Source: a virus. Taken from it: DNA of 64,000 bases. Below, piece after piece: positions 41,355 through 51,000 of this stretch. Location: positions 1 through 64,000 of the IMG/VR virus record IMGVR_UViG_3300030098_005194; one strand, 5' to 3'. Position 1 is the stretch's first letter; the number at the start of each line of letters is the position of its first letter. Both the position numbers and the translations under genes were made by a program. The notes under the pieces were generated by a model. The model was not told the DNA's origin. It searched no databases and worked only from the letters and a program-made list of their open reading frames with translations.

Positions 41355-43907
41355 TCATAATACGAGTTGTGTTGCTACTGCTCTGAATTTGTAGTTTTCA
41401 GAAGATGAACCTACTGGGTCATACTTCACAACTACGTTGTCGCTGCTTACTGTGGCTGTGATTGTCGCTAGGTCTGTGGTTGTACTCATGTAACCATATG
41501 TCGTGAGTTGAACATCGGACCCGCTTCTCCATTGGACAAGTGTTTCACCCATCTCAAATTGTGCTGTGCTAGCATCTCCAGTGGTTAGAAGCTCTACTGA
41601 CCACACTATCTTAGCTGCTCTGAAAACAGTCTTATCGAAGGTAAAGAGGTCGATTGCTGCACCACTTGAAGAAGAGGCGCTGTTACTAGAATTAACTCCT
41701 AATACTGATACGCTGTTGACACCTAGAGTAGTCCCATTTACTTGACCAGCCGAACTGTATATCACAGCCTTGCTATTAACTATACTACCAGCGGAAGAAC
41801 CATCCACCAGATTCAGCTCGGTGGCAGTGGATGAGATGTTTGTACCGCCGATATCAAGGGTGGTAGCGCTTAACTCGCCCGCAACAGTGACTATGCCGCT
41901 TGCTACTGTAATCAAGTCGGTGTCTCCAGTGTGACCAATGTTTGAGCCGTTTATGAGGACGTTATCGACTGTCAGGGTTGTCAGTGTACCCACAGATGTC
42001 AAGCTAGAGCTTACGACACCTGACCCCAGCGTTGTTGCATTCAACACTGTCGTGCCATTGATGCTAAGGTGCTTACCATTGGCCAAGTCCAAATCATCTG
42101 AGACTTGGAATCCGTGGCTACTGTCGTACTGAATGCTGTGTAGACTTGTGCCCGGCACGAAGATACCGCTACCGTCAGCAGTTGCTTCAGTGGTGTTGGC
42201 AGAGGAATGTTGCATAGTAGCACCAGCACCCACTGTACCAGAAGTACCATGACCATCTAGCACGAAAGTGTTAGTTGCTACACTGCTTACGGTATATACT
42301 CCATCTGTAATGCTATTACCCATGTTTGAGACAAATATGGATTCGCCATTTGAGAAACCGTGACTTGCAGATGTCACTGTGACCGTCGAGGAGCTTCTAG
42401 CATATGTGGCGTCTTCCATTCCACCAGCTATGCCCAGAAGCATCGATTTGTCTTCGGCCACGATTGCCGTGGTGTTGATTACAGTCTGGTCCCCGTTTAC
42501 AGTTAAATTACCAGTGATTGTCACGTTGTCACCAAAAGTAACCTCTGAGGTTCCATGTCCAATCGTAATCGCTGTGCCAGATATACCAGTCCCTAGCAGA
42601 ATAGCCTCGCTGCTGTTAGCAGTAGAAACTGAAAAATACACATCTGAACCTTGTTTGATTGTGAAAGCAGCATCATCGTTATCATCCATAGCTACGTTTA
42701 TGCTACTACCATCAGCAGATATGCTGTCAAGAGCTATATCCCCGACATTTGTTATATTTCCATCAGATACGCTCAAGCTATCTACTGTGGCCGCACCAGT
42801 GTTAAATGTGCTACTACCGTTGTCTATGTTACCGAATCCTGATGATATTGCCCCAGCGTCTAGTGTGCCAACTGATGTAATCTGCGTTTGTGCTGCATCC
42901 ACAGCAAGCACACCACTTGAAGCAGTTAGTCCAGTGCCATCTATTGCGGCTATGATATCAGCTAACGATTCCTTTCTTGTTGCATTAGAGTCATTTGCAT
43001 CTATTATGGCTATGCTATCATTGGCTATATCCACAGCGGCAGCAGTTAGACCATTCAAATCTAAACTGAAAGTAAGGTCGTAAGGGTCACCATCTGAACC
43101 ATTTGATGTATCAGTCCAATTGATATCAAGACCACCAGTATCAATAAATTTGACTTCTTTATTTTCATCAATGGTAACTTCAGTGCCATCGCCGTCTTCT
43201 AGCACGAATCCGCTCCCCATGCCATCTGCGCCAGAGGCTGAATTAGTTGGCTCCCATACACCACTTGAACCGTTATAAGCCAAAACTTGACCATTAGAAG
43301 GAGTTGTTGCTATTCCTATCTTGGTAATTTCACCCGCGCTATTTATCCTGATGGATGTTTTGCTATCAACGCCATGAGTGCCATCCAGTCCTATTTCAAA
43401 GGTATCAGCGCTGTCATCGATACCCAATCTAAAATTTTTCTCGTTACCAAGAAAACGGAGCATGGTGTCCTCTGCTCCGCTATCACCTATCGATAGGGTT
43501 GGCGTAGTACCAAGGACTTGAACATCCTGATGGAATTCCACTAACTCAGAGCTATTAGTGGTAATAATTTTCATGTAGTTGTCTCCAGTGCTACTCACTA
43601 TACCAAGAGCCCCAGATTGGTTGTCAACGATGGTGATGCCAATGTCAGTGTTGTCAGCAGTAATGGTATCCAATGCTATTGAGCCTACGTTCGTGATATT
43701 CTGGTCGTTGAAAGAAGTGGCTTTATGCAAGGTAATCGCTTCAGAGCTATTTGTCGTATCAAGAGTTATGTAGGCATTAGAGCCCTCTTTCACAACTAAT
43801 GATGTGCTACTGTTATCCAATATCTTCACAGAGGATGCGGCTTTGAACTCCAAATCCCCATTCTCTACAGTCAATCCTTTCTTTACTTTAAAATCACGCT
43901 CGGTCAT
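41355..43907 (-). CDS. Long tail fibre
   Basis: 850 residues. Starts with a DFKVKKGLTVENG attachment-like segment, then repetitive beta-strand sequence rich in Asp, Ser, Thr, Gly and Asn. Contains the DSNATRKESLADI ... GTGLTASSGVLAVDAAQ module, shared with the next gene upstream (811 residues). The C-terminal ~110 residues (from FDKTVFRAAKIVW) form a domain also shared with that protein. Typical composition of phage long side fibres; no enzyme motif seen. Confidence 0.82.
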   Translation of the reverse strand: MTERDFKVKKGLTVENGDLEFKAASSVKILDNSSTSLVVKEGSNAYITLDTTNSSEAITLHKATSFNDQNITNVGSIALDTITADNTDIGITIVDNQSGALGIVSSTGDNYMKIITTNSSELVEFHQDVQVLGTTPTLSIGDSGAEDTMLRFLGNEKNFRLGIDDSADTFEIGLDGTHGVDSKTSIRINSAGEITKIGIATTPSNGQVLAYNGSSGVWEPTNSASGADGMGSGFVLEDGDGTEVTIDENKEVKFIDTGGLDINWTDTSNGSDGDPYDLTFSLDLNGLTAAAVDIANDSIAIIDANDSNATRKESLADIIAAIDGTGLTASSGVLAVDAAQTQITSVGTLDAGAISSGFGNIDNGSSTFNTGAATVDSLSVSDGNITNVGDIALDSISADGSSINVAMDDNDDAAFTIKQGSDVYFSVSTANSSEAILLGTGISGTAITIGHGTSEVTFGDNVTITGNLTVNGDQTVINTTAIVAEDKSMLLGIAGGMEDATYARSSSTVTVTSASHGFSNGESIFVSNMGNSITDGVYTVSSVATNTFVLDGHGTSGTVGAGATMQHSSANTTEATADGSGIFVPGTSLHSIQYDSSHGFQVSDDLDLANGKHLSINGTTVLNATTLGSGVVSSSLTSVGTLTTLTVDNVLINGSNIGHTGDTDLITVASGIVTVAGELSATTLDIGGTNISSTATELNLVDGSSAGSIVNSKAVIYSSAGQVNGTTLGVNSVSVLGVNSSNSASSSSGAAIDLFTFDKTVFRAAKIVWSVELLTTGDASTAQFEMGETLVQWRSGSDVQLTTYGYMSTTTDLATITATVSSDNVVVKYDPVGSSSENYKFRAVATQLVL

Positions 43908-43910
43908 CTA

Positions 43911-46346
43911 CTATGCCACCATCCCTTGCCAAGTGACTCTCGCATCGTACTGAACACTGTTTATCTCTGGTGTGATAACTAAATTAAGGTTACCGCTAGA
44001 TACAGTGACGCTATAGGTCGCTTGGAGTGTTTCACTGGCGTTCGATTGCACAACGCCGTATGTTGTTATTCTACCATCAGAACCATCGTGGGTGACCACT
44101 GCTTCTGCCGCCTCAATGACTCTATTACCGGGACTACCACCGCCTGTACCATCATCGCCATCAACTTCTATCAAAAGCTTGGCTGAACGGAATTGGGATA
44201 CGGCAAACAGAGCCATTGTGATTACGTTGCTACCATTGTTGTCGGTGCTAGACAAAGTGCCTGTGACCTCACCAAAGCCCAAGTTGGCTATCTGTAGTGG
44301 AGCCAATGGTGTTGCTTGGTTAATACCGACTTTAGCGGGATTAGACCCGTCAGTATCCACTACGAAATCATTAGTATTGATAGCCACATCGCCTGAGCCT
44401 GTTATCGTTGAGAAGTTTCCAGCACCGTACACAGTGTCAAAGTAACCAGCGGTGAAACGTGTGGCATCTGCACCTATGTTGAAGCTACTGTCTGCGCTAG
44501 GGTATATGTTTTGATTGAAAGTCCAAGCATCATTGGCATTGCTCCATAGAATGCTTCTATCGCTTGCAGATTTGAGGATGAGTCCACCGCCGTCAGCATT
44601 AGCATCACTTGGGCTACCAACTGCATTGAGTTCCACATGCTTGTCATCCACAGTGATAGTGGTGCTTGAGATTGTGGTTGTGCTACCGCTAACAGTTAGG
44701 TCGCCTGTTACAATTAGATTCTGTCCTATCGTAACTGCTGCATCGCTTGGTCCTATCGATGTAATAGTCGGTTGTGCCGCATCAACTCCTATTACAGCGC
44801 TAGATGCAGTCAATCCTGTGCCAGCTAATAGCGTAGCAATATCGTCTATTGATTCCTTTCTTGTGGTATTAGAATCGGTTGCGTCAGCTATAGCGAGGAA
44901 ATCTCCAGATGCTATTGAGGCTGCAGTCAGGGAGTGTATTCCTACTGTGCTTGTGGCAAACAAAGTCGCAAAATTTCCAGTAGTCAGAACAGCATCAGCG
45001 TTTAATCTCAGATAAGTACCACTGCCACTGTCCTTCCACAGTGTATTGGCGGCAGTGCCGGGATTGCTGGAGGTTGGTGTAAACTCAAGACCAGTTGGCG
45101 CTTTTAGGAGCGAGCCGGACATAATGATAGGTCCACCGACATTCAAAGTGTTAGTGCCTGTAGTGAATGAGAGGTCAGTATCGGAAGTGAAACCGCTAGA
45201 CCCATCACTGAGTTGTATAAGTCCAGAAGCCCCTGATGCTGCCGTGGATGCTGATGTAGAGGAGAAAGCGGTGTACCAAGCAGTGCCATTGTAGACTATC
45301 ACAGCACCTGAGTTGCCGTTTATCGTTATGTCATTGGAACCATTCTCAAATGTTATTGCGTTACTGGAGTGCAGATTGCTAACATAAACAACGTGTCCGG
45401 GCGGGAATGGCGAGTCGCTTGTATCAGGAGTCAGAGTTATTGCGCTACTTGGAGTGAGTATGAAGAAGTTGTAACCATCGTACTCAAACGTCAAATCACT
45501 GCTAGGACTAGAGACTAGAGCCTTGTTGGGTCCAAGCCTATGGGTTCTCCTAGAACCACCCTGAGTGCCTGAGAAAAACAGGACATCTTCGCCAGCAGGG
45601 TCACTGCTCATCCAGAGGGCTCCTAAATCTGAAGCTGTAAATGCCCCGTTTTCAGTGCCACCGCCCTGCATACCATCCAAATCCTGATGCTCGTTGATTC
45701 TGTTGGAATCACTCACTGTGGCGCCAACTGCGCCAGTGGACATCCTACCGAGATAGATTGGGGAAGGTCTGATGAAGGTCCTGACATCGTAGATTGTCTG
45801 AATGTCTATGTCCATCGTTGTGCTGTTACTAGCATAATCGGCTTTGACTAAAGCTAATACCACAGTTTGGTCAACGTCGAGTGCGCCTCCCTCGTTCAAG
45901 AACGAGCTTGGCGTTACTGGGAAACTGGAAGTAGCGCTACTTCTCTCTATCCCTATTCTCTTTACGCCCGTAGAATTGTCGGTTGTGACATAAACCACGA
46001 AAATAACGGACTGTCCACTAGTTAGAGCAGAACCGTAACTTGAATTGTCCAAATCGACATTGAATGTGTCTGCTGGTGCGTTCGATGAGTATCCGCCAGC
46101 AAAATCGACTAGTAAGCCGTCTATTACAGCAAATCCTCCTTTTATTCTGATTGTGCTTGCATCGACTTTCGACACTGCACCTGATAAGGAGGCAGGGGTG
46201 TTTCTGATACCAGAGCCAGTTGCATAGTCCTCTAGCATGAAAACGCCGTTTCCATGAGCTGCTTCTAGCATGTTAGTCAGTGATGAGGAAAATATGAATC
46301 CCCCATCCTGCAAGTTGTCTGTGTGTGTTTTCAACGGATTTGACAT
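43911..46346 (-). CDS. Baseplate-proximal tail fibre protein
   Basis: 811 residues, TAATG overlap with the gene before it, start preceded by GAGGTG. The N-terminal ~200 residues are a non-repetitive domain (GGFIFSSSLTNML, FAVIDGLLVDFAGG, IYDVRTFIRP) of the kind that anchors fibres to a baseplate. A DSNTTRKESIDDI module and a C-terminal FRSAKLLIEV domain follow, both shared with the 850-residue fibre. Beta-rich throughout. Confidence 0.78.
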   Translation of the reverse strand: MSNPLKTHTDNLQDGGFIFSSSLTNMLEAAHGNGVFMLEDYATGSGIRNTPASLSGAVSKVDASTIRIKGGFAVIDGLLVDFAGGYSSNAPADTFNVDLDNSSYGSALTSGQSVIFVVYVTTDNSTGVKRIGIERSSATSSFPVTPSSFLNEGGALDVDQTVVLALVKADYASNSTTMDIDIQTIYDVRTFIRPSPIYLGRMSTGAVGATVSDSNRINEHQDLDGMQGGGTENGAFTASDLGALWMSSDPAGEDVLFFSGTQGGSRRTHRLGPNKALVSSPSSDLTFEYDGYNFFILTPSSAITLTPDTSDSPFPPGHVVYVSNLHSSNAITFENGSNDITINGNSGAVIVYNGTAWYTAFSSTSASTAASGASGLIQLSDGSSGFTSDTDLSFTTGTNTLNVGGPIIMSGSLLKAPTGLEFTPTSSNPGTAANTLWKDSGSGTYLRLNADAVLTTGNFATLFATSTVGIHSLTAASIASGDFLAIADATDSNTTRKESIDDIATLLAGTGLTASSAVIGVDAAQPTITSIGPSDAAVTIGQNLIVTGDLTVSGSTTTISSTTITVDDKHVELNAVGSPSDANADGGGLILKSASDRSILWSNANDAWTFNQNIYPSADSSFNIGADATRFTAGYFDTVYGAGNFSTITGSGDVAINTNDFVVDTDGSNPAKVGINQATPLAPLQIANLGFGEVTGTLSSTDNNGSNVITMALFAVSQFRSAKLLIEVDGDDGTGGGSPGNRVIEAAEAVVTHDGSDGRITTYGVVQSNASETLQATYSVTVSSGNLNLVITPEINSVQYDARVTWQGMVA

Positions 46347-46693
46347 TATTTCACCTCTATCAATAATTGGATTTTTATCTCATTCTCAGTTGTTTTGAGA
46401 ATTGGAGCGAAGACGTGTCTGCTTACTGGTGTGAAGCCACTGGTGTCCCTCATCTGAACATAGACTTCCTTGATGGTTTCATCGTAGCTTTCTGTTGTGG
46501 GTAGTGTGGCTTCCACTAACAGACTATTGCTATCAAGTATCTTGACGGTGGGGGTGAGAGTCACAGGGGCTGGTTTTCCGGGTGAGCCATCGCTACTAGT
46601 TGCAGGTGTACCATCGAAACCTACTTTGACTTCGTTTATGTTATTGGCGATAGTCTCCACCAAGAGCCTCTTCAAATAATCATTAACTGCCAT
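46346..46693 (-). CDS. Small tail/baseplate protein
   Basis: 115 residues, TAATG overlaps with both neighbours. Helical start (NDYLKRLLVETIANNINEV) and beta-rich remainder ending in FTPVSRHVFAPILKTTENEIKIQLLIEV. Location between the hub-like and fibre genes suggests a connector. No named family. Confidence 0.6.
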   Translation of the reverse strand: MAVNDYLKRLLVETIANNINEVKVGFDGTPATSSDGSPGKPAPVTLTPTVKILDSNSLLVEATLPTTESYDETIKEVYVQMRDTSGFTPVSRHVFAPILKTTENEIKIQLLIEVK

Positions 46694-48087
46694 TAGAACA
46701 CCAAAAACCTCTCATCTGCTTCTTTTTTACCGAGTCCAATCGTTTTTGCACTACCGCCTATACTAACTCTGTTTGCGTTACGGCCTATTAGAAGAGGTGT
46801 ACCGCTAACATCTGTCACAGTGAGGAGAAGGGTGGTCTTTATATCAATTTCATCAAAGAAACCGTAGTCAACTTGCTTTATTTGCTCATTTAGGTCATCG
46901 CTGGTTATCTCTTCAGCTATCGCTTCGTCCTCAAACACGGACCTGATTGCTGTATCAGCACCTGATTCTAGTGTAAGGAAAGTAAAGTCGCTTAGTTGTG
47001 AGGCTAACATGTGGCTAGCTGACATGACGACATATTTTCTGTTGCCGTAACTAACAATCTCTCCCGGTCTTATGAACCAAGATTTTGGATGGCCTTTTGT
47101 TTCCATTCTCGTTGCTAGGAGTCTGTTTGCCTTGAGCATCTGTCTTGCTACGGACCTTGACTCCTGTTCTGACATTATAGAATTATCAAAGTGCGGCATG
47201 GGTTCCTCTGCAATTTCGATATTGAACCTGCCTTGTTGAGTAGCGTCATTGAGAGTAACAGATGAATTGTCATTCAAGGCGATTTGACGACCGACCACTG
47301 TAACTCTGTTTGCACTGTCATCCACTGTGTTGGTATTTTCACTGTCCGTTCTCAAACTCGCTGATAGGAAATGTGGTTTTCTAGAATAGTTGAAAGGTAT
47401 GAACAATAAGTTGCCATGCATGTCGTAATCTAAGATTCTATTATCCCTTCTTCCCAAAGTCGTGAGAGCTGTCATCAGGCTGGCATTGTTGAAATTATGA
47501 GCGAAGAAAGTCTTGCTGTGTTTTTGCCTCTGTGTTGTTGCGTTAGCCACGGACAAAGGCTCGCCTATTGAAAAAGACGTTACTGTGCCATCTAGCTCCT
47601 TGCCGATTTCCAAAGCCAAATCAGTTGTTCTAAATCCTACGTTTATTGGCTGACCCATTTTCACCTCATCAGAAAAACCAAATGTTGACAGATTTTCATT
47701 TTTCATATTTGGCAAATGAACTCTTATTTTTTTATCCAAAACCTCTATTTTTTGTCTTAAAAGACGTTTTTTATTATCATTAGCATCATACAAAATTTCT
47801 GATGAAGAGTCATTTCCATATGGCGTAAAAATATTTTCTTCAAAGGTATGACCCGGAGTTTTTGTGTGTGACACAAGCAAGGAGGACTCCTCTTCCTCTA
47901 TCCTGTAACTGCCTTCTTTTGATACTCTGTAGGAAGTTGTGGAAATTGTGACTTTTGGTTTTTCAGATTGTTGGGACTCGTATTTTCCGTAGTGCAGAGC
48001 GTTGTCAACAAAGACTGGTTTTCTGATATCTACCATAACCTCAGTTAGCGATTCGGAAAAAGCACCCTTGGTCGATTGTATCCTCAT
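46693..48087 (-). CDS. Baseplate hub-like protein
   Basis: 464 residues, ATGA overlap with the giant gene. Middle part (residues ~205-370) reads like phage hub/gpD-type proteins: HNFNNASLMTALTTL, NLLFIPFNYSR, NRVTVVGRQ and WFIRPGEIVSYGNRKYVVMSASH. The N-terminal ~160 residues are charged, with AT-rich DNA. C-terminus Gly/Lys-rich. The call rests on overall layout and on position just upstream of the fibre genes. A plain structural protein is the alternative. Confidence 0.55.
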   Translation of the reverse strand: MRIQSTKGAFSESLTEVMVDIRKPVFVDNALHYGKYESQQSEKPKVTISTTSYRVSKEGSYRIEEEESSLLVSHTKTPGHTFEENIFTPYGNDSSSEILYDANDNKKRLLRQKIEVLDKKIRVHLPNMKNENLSTFGFSDEVKMGQPINVGFRTTDLALEIGKELDGTVTSFSIGEPLSVANATTQRQKHSKTFFAHNFNNASLMTALTTLGRRDNRILDYDMHGNLLFIPFNYSRKPHFLSASLRTDSENTNTVDDSANRVTVVGRQIALNDNSSVTLNDATQQGRFNIEIAEEPMPHFDNSIMSEQESRSVARQMLKANRLLATRMETKGHPKSWFIRPGEIVSYGNRKYVVMSASHMLASQLSDFTFLTLESGADTAIRSVFEDEAIAEEITSDDLNEQIKQVDYGFFDEIDIKTTLLLTVTDVSGTPLLIGRNANRVSIGGSAKTIGLGKKEADERFLVF

Positions 48088-51000
48088 GGTGAGTCCCCGC
48101 TATGGTCATCAGTTCCGAATGTTACATCACCTTTGTGGCCTTTCGGATGGAGAGTTTGTGAAAATCTTGGTTTTACCGAGAAGTCACCAGCTCTCACTGA
48201 ATCAGCCCTGTGATGCTGTAAGGTGTTCTCAGACACCAATAATCTACCAACACCAGTTGTCAAATCGGTGTTGTCGAAGGAAGACTGCTCGCTTGTTTGT
48301 ATTGTAGGGCCCTGTGAGCTTACAGTCCCGTAATCACTCGTGAACAAGACAACTGGGTAGTAAGGGCCGTTGGCATTCGGATTTGATGAGCCCACATAGA
48401 AAGAAGAGCTAGCTGGATTGTCCACTTCGTAATTGAAGTAACCGTACTTGCCACCAGATGTGAAATTCAGATAGCCTAGTGTGTATTGAGGTGAGCTAGA
48501 GTGTAAATTGTCATTCAGTCTGTACATTTCCACATGTCTGTTGTCCAATTGTCTTATCGGTCTAATTAGGAATTTTACTGACTTATCGGTTCTGTTGTTT
48601 GGTTTTGTTGTGAGTTTTCTAGTGGCGTTTTGATATGGATTGGATGATTTTGTAGGGGAGGCAATGTTGTTCTTGCCCCAACCAGTGTCATCAAAAGAAC
48701 CAGCGTAACTTCTGACTTCCAAGATGTAGGAGCCACCATACGGTCTGAATGAGTTTGTGTGTGAGAATCTCAAAATTCCAGAGGCTAACGAGCCATCAGA
48801 CTGCCTAGAGAAAGACGTTGGTATGTCTATATTAGCTGCAGTTCTGGCATCTCTTTGTAGTGATGCACTCAAAGACACTCTCTGTCCCATGTTACGGTCA
48901 GTGTGGAGGCTGTGTGCCTCTGTTGTGATGGCTACGTGATTCTCCTCCAATCCGTCATACAAGGGGGCGTCTATGCCTATTCTTGGGCTGGTCCTGCTTA
49001 TTGGCTCCAGATGCTTGCTAGAGCCTACTATGGTGTCTGTTCTGCCTCCCACGTTAGCCTCTGGCTTGAGAAGCCCATCCTCTGAGATTGATAGCTTTGA
49101 GCTTATGCCACGCTTTATCTCATCGGCTTGCAGTACATCGTTACGGGGTCTTGTGAAACCAGCGCCAAGAGTTGGCTCACTAGTGTTGGAACTGAGGACT
49201 ACACCAGTTTTTTCATCTGTAACTGAGACATCAGTGAAAATGCATTCGTTGAAGGATGTGGGGTATCTAGAACCCCTCCCGTTGCCCATGCAACCCACCC
49301 TGAGTGAATGTACAGGGGAGAATACGTCCACTAGGTCATTGTTACTACCGTTTAGATTGGAGTCGTTTTGTGTGCCTCCAAATCTAGGAACGGTAAAATC
49401 TGCTGTAACACTTACATTTCCACTGGAATCAATTACGTTTTTGACATTGAAAAGTGGTTTACCACCATTCCAGATTCTATCGAACGGGGTATTGCTACCC
49501 ATCTTGTACGCATTGCCGCAGTCCCATGCTGGTCTGATACCGAATCCACGCACTGGGGCACGCCTTACGTCCTCTCCACGCTCATTACCCCACCAATCTA
49601 CCAAATAGTATTGAGATGCCTCAGATAGCTCTGTAATGCCCTTTGGCTCACTATCGCCCCACCAGTCCCTTTGCACAGTTATAGACTCCGACGTATCAGT
49701 GGCAGGGTTTCTAAGCGTGCGTAACGGTGTACCGAAAGGCCGTGTCATCCTTCTTCCTTGTGCGTAACGCACCTGATGGCCAGCTATGTCGTTGTTCAGC
49801 ATACCAGTGAAATTCGTGCTTCTCTCCAGTATGCCCGTGTAAGTGAGTGGTATGCTTCCATGGCTCTCCATCTGGATTATTGGGCCAGAATCGTAGTTTG
49901 TGGTGTTAAAAGCGCTACCAGAGGCGGTTCCCTCATAGACAGCGCGAGCTGGGAGAAGACCCCATCTGGGTCTGTTGTAGGCTTGCCGTACAGCGATACG
50001 GTATCCAAAGGCTCTTCTCTTTGTATCTGAGGTGGACGAGCTGATTCCGCTAGAAACAGAGTAACTACCGTCATCGTCGTCATCTACCCAATTTAAGCCC
50101 ATTTGGTCATAATCACCCGGTTTGCTCCAAGAAGCAGAAGCTATTGTGTATTCCTCCAAACTACTGGCTTGGGGGCCGCCCCTGCTACCACAAGGCCAGT
50201 ATCTGTTGTATAGGACACTTCCAAACTCGCTACCAGATGCACCTCCAGCATCATTGTTAGCATCAACAGTATGTACACCACCCGTTGCATCAGTAGTTCT
50301 TTGTGCTTTTACTTTGAGTGAAAAAGGACCTAGACTCATTGCATATGTAGCAGAGTGATAATGTATAGTTTCATAATGCTCAGGTAGTGCATTATACCTG
50401 TCAGCATCAACAGGTTCTGCATTCCAAGCACGACTAGTGCTTTCTGAAAATATAGTATATGGCCTACCTAGATTCTCATGCCATAAACATAGGAATGCAT
50501 CTGGTGGATTTAGGTTGTTAGTATCTCTAGTACCTAATTTAATATCATCTAAATTAGTTGCGAATATGCTTTTTGTCCTATCCTTAGCATAAGTATTCTC
50601 AGATATTGTATTGTATGTGCTTGAAAGTGTAATCTCAGCACCGTCAAATATATTGTTTAGGAAGTTGGTACTAGTTGCAGTGCTTGGTAAGGTGAATATA
50701 GTTGGTATATTTATCTCAGATGCACTAAATCCACTACGTGATGTATATGGTGCAGAATACGTTTTTCCGTCCTTTCCGGTGTATTGTAGGTGCTTTCCGA
50801 ATCTAGGTAGACTAGGGAAACTACTTGCATTGTCAACTGTTATTTTTCTCGTACTTGTATTGAATGATTGTACTATACATGTAGGTATATTAGATGTATT
50901 TTGAAGTATATGTGAGTATATGTCGGGGTATATTGTAGGGTATCCTTGCATAGTTAGTGTATTTCCTATACTTCCATATGTACTTCTAGAATGTGAATAG

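Noticed and set aside
42379-43083. Open plus-strand frame of 234 codons opposite the 850-residue fibre gene
   Set aside because: It is the antisense shadow of a repetitive Ser/Thr/Asp-rich gene. The minus-strand frame is continuous, overlaps its neighbours in the operon pattern and has phage-fibre features.
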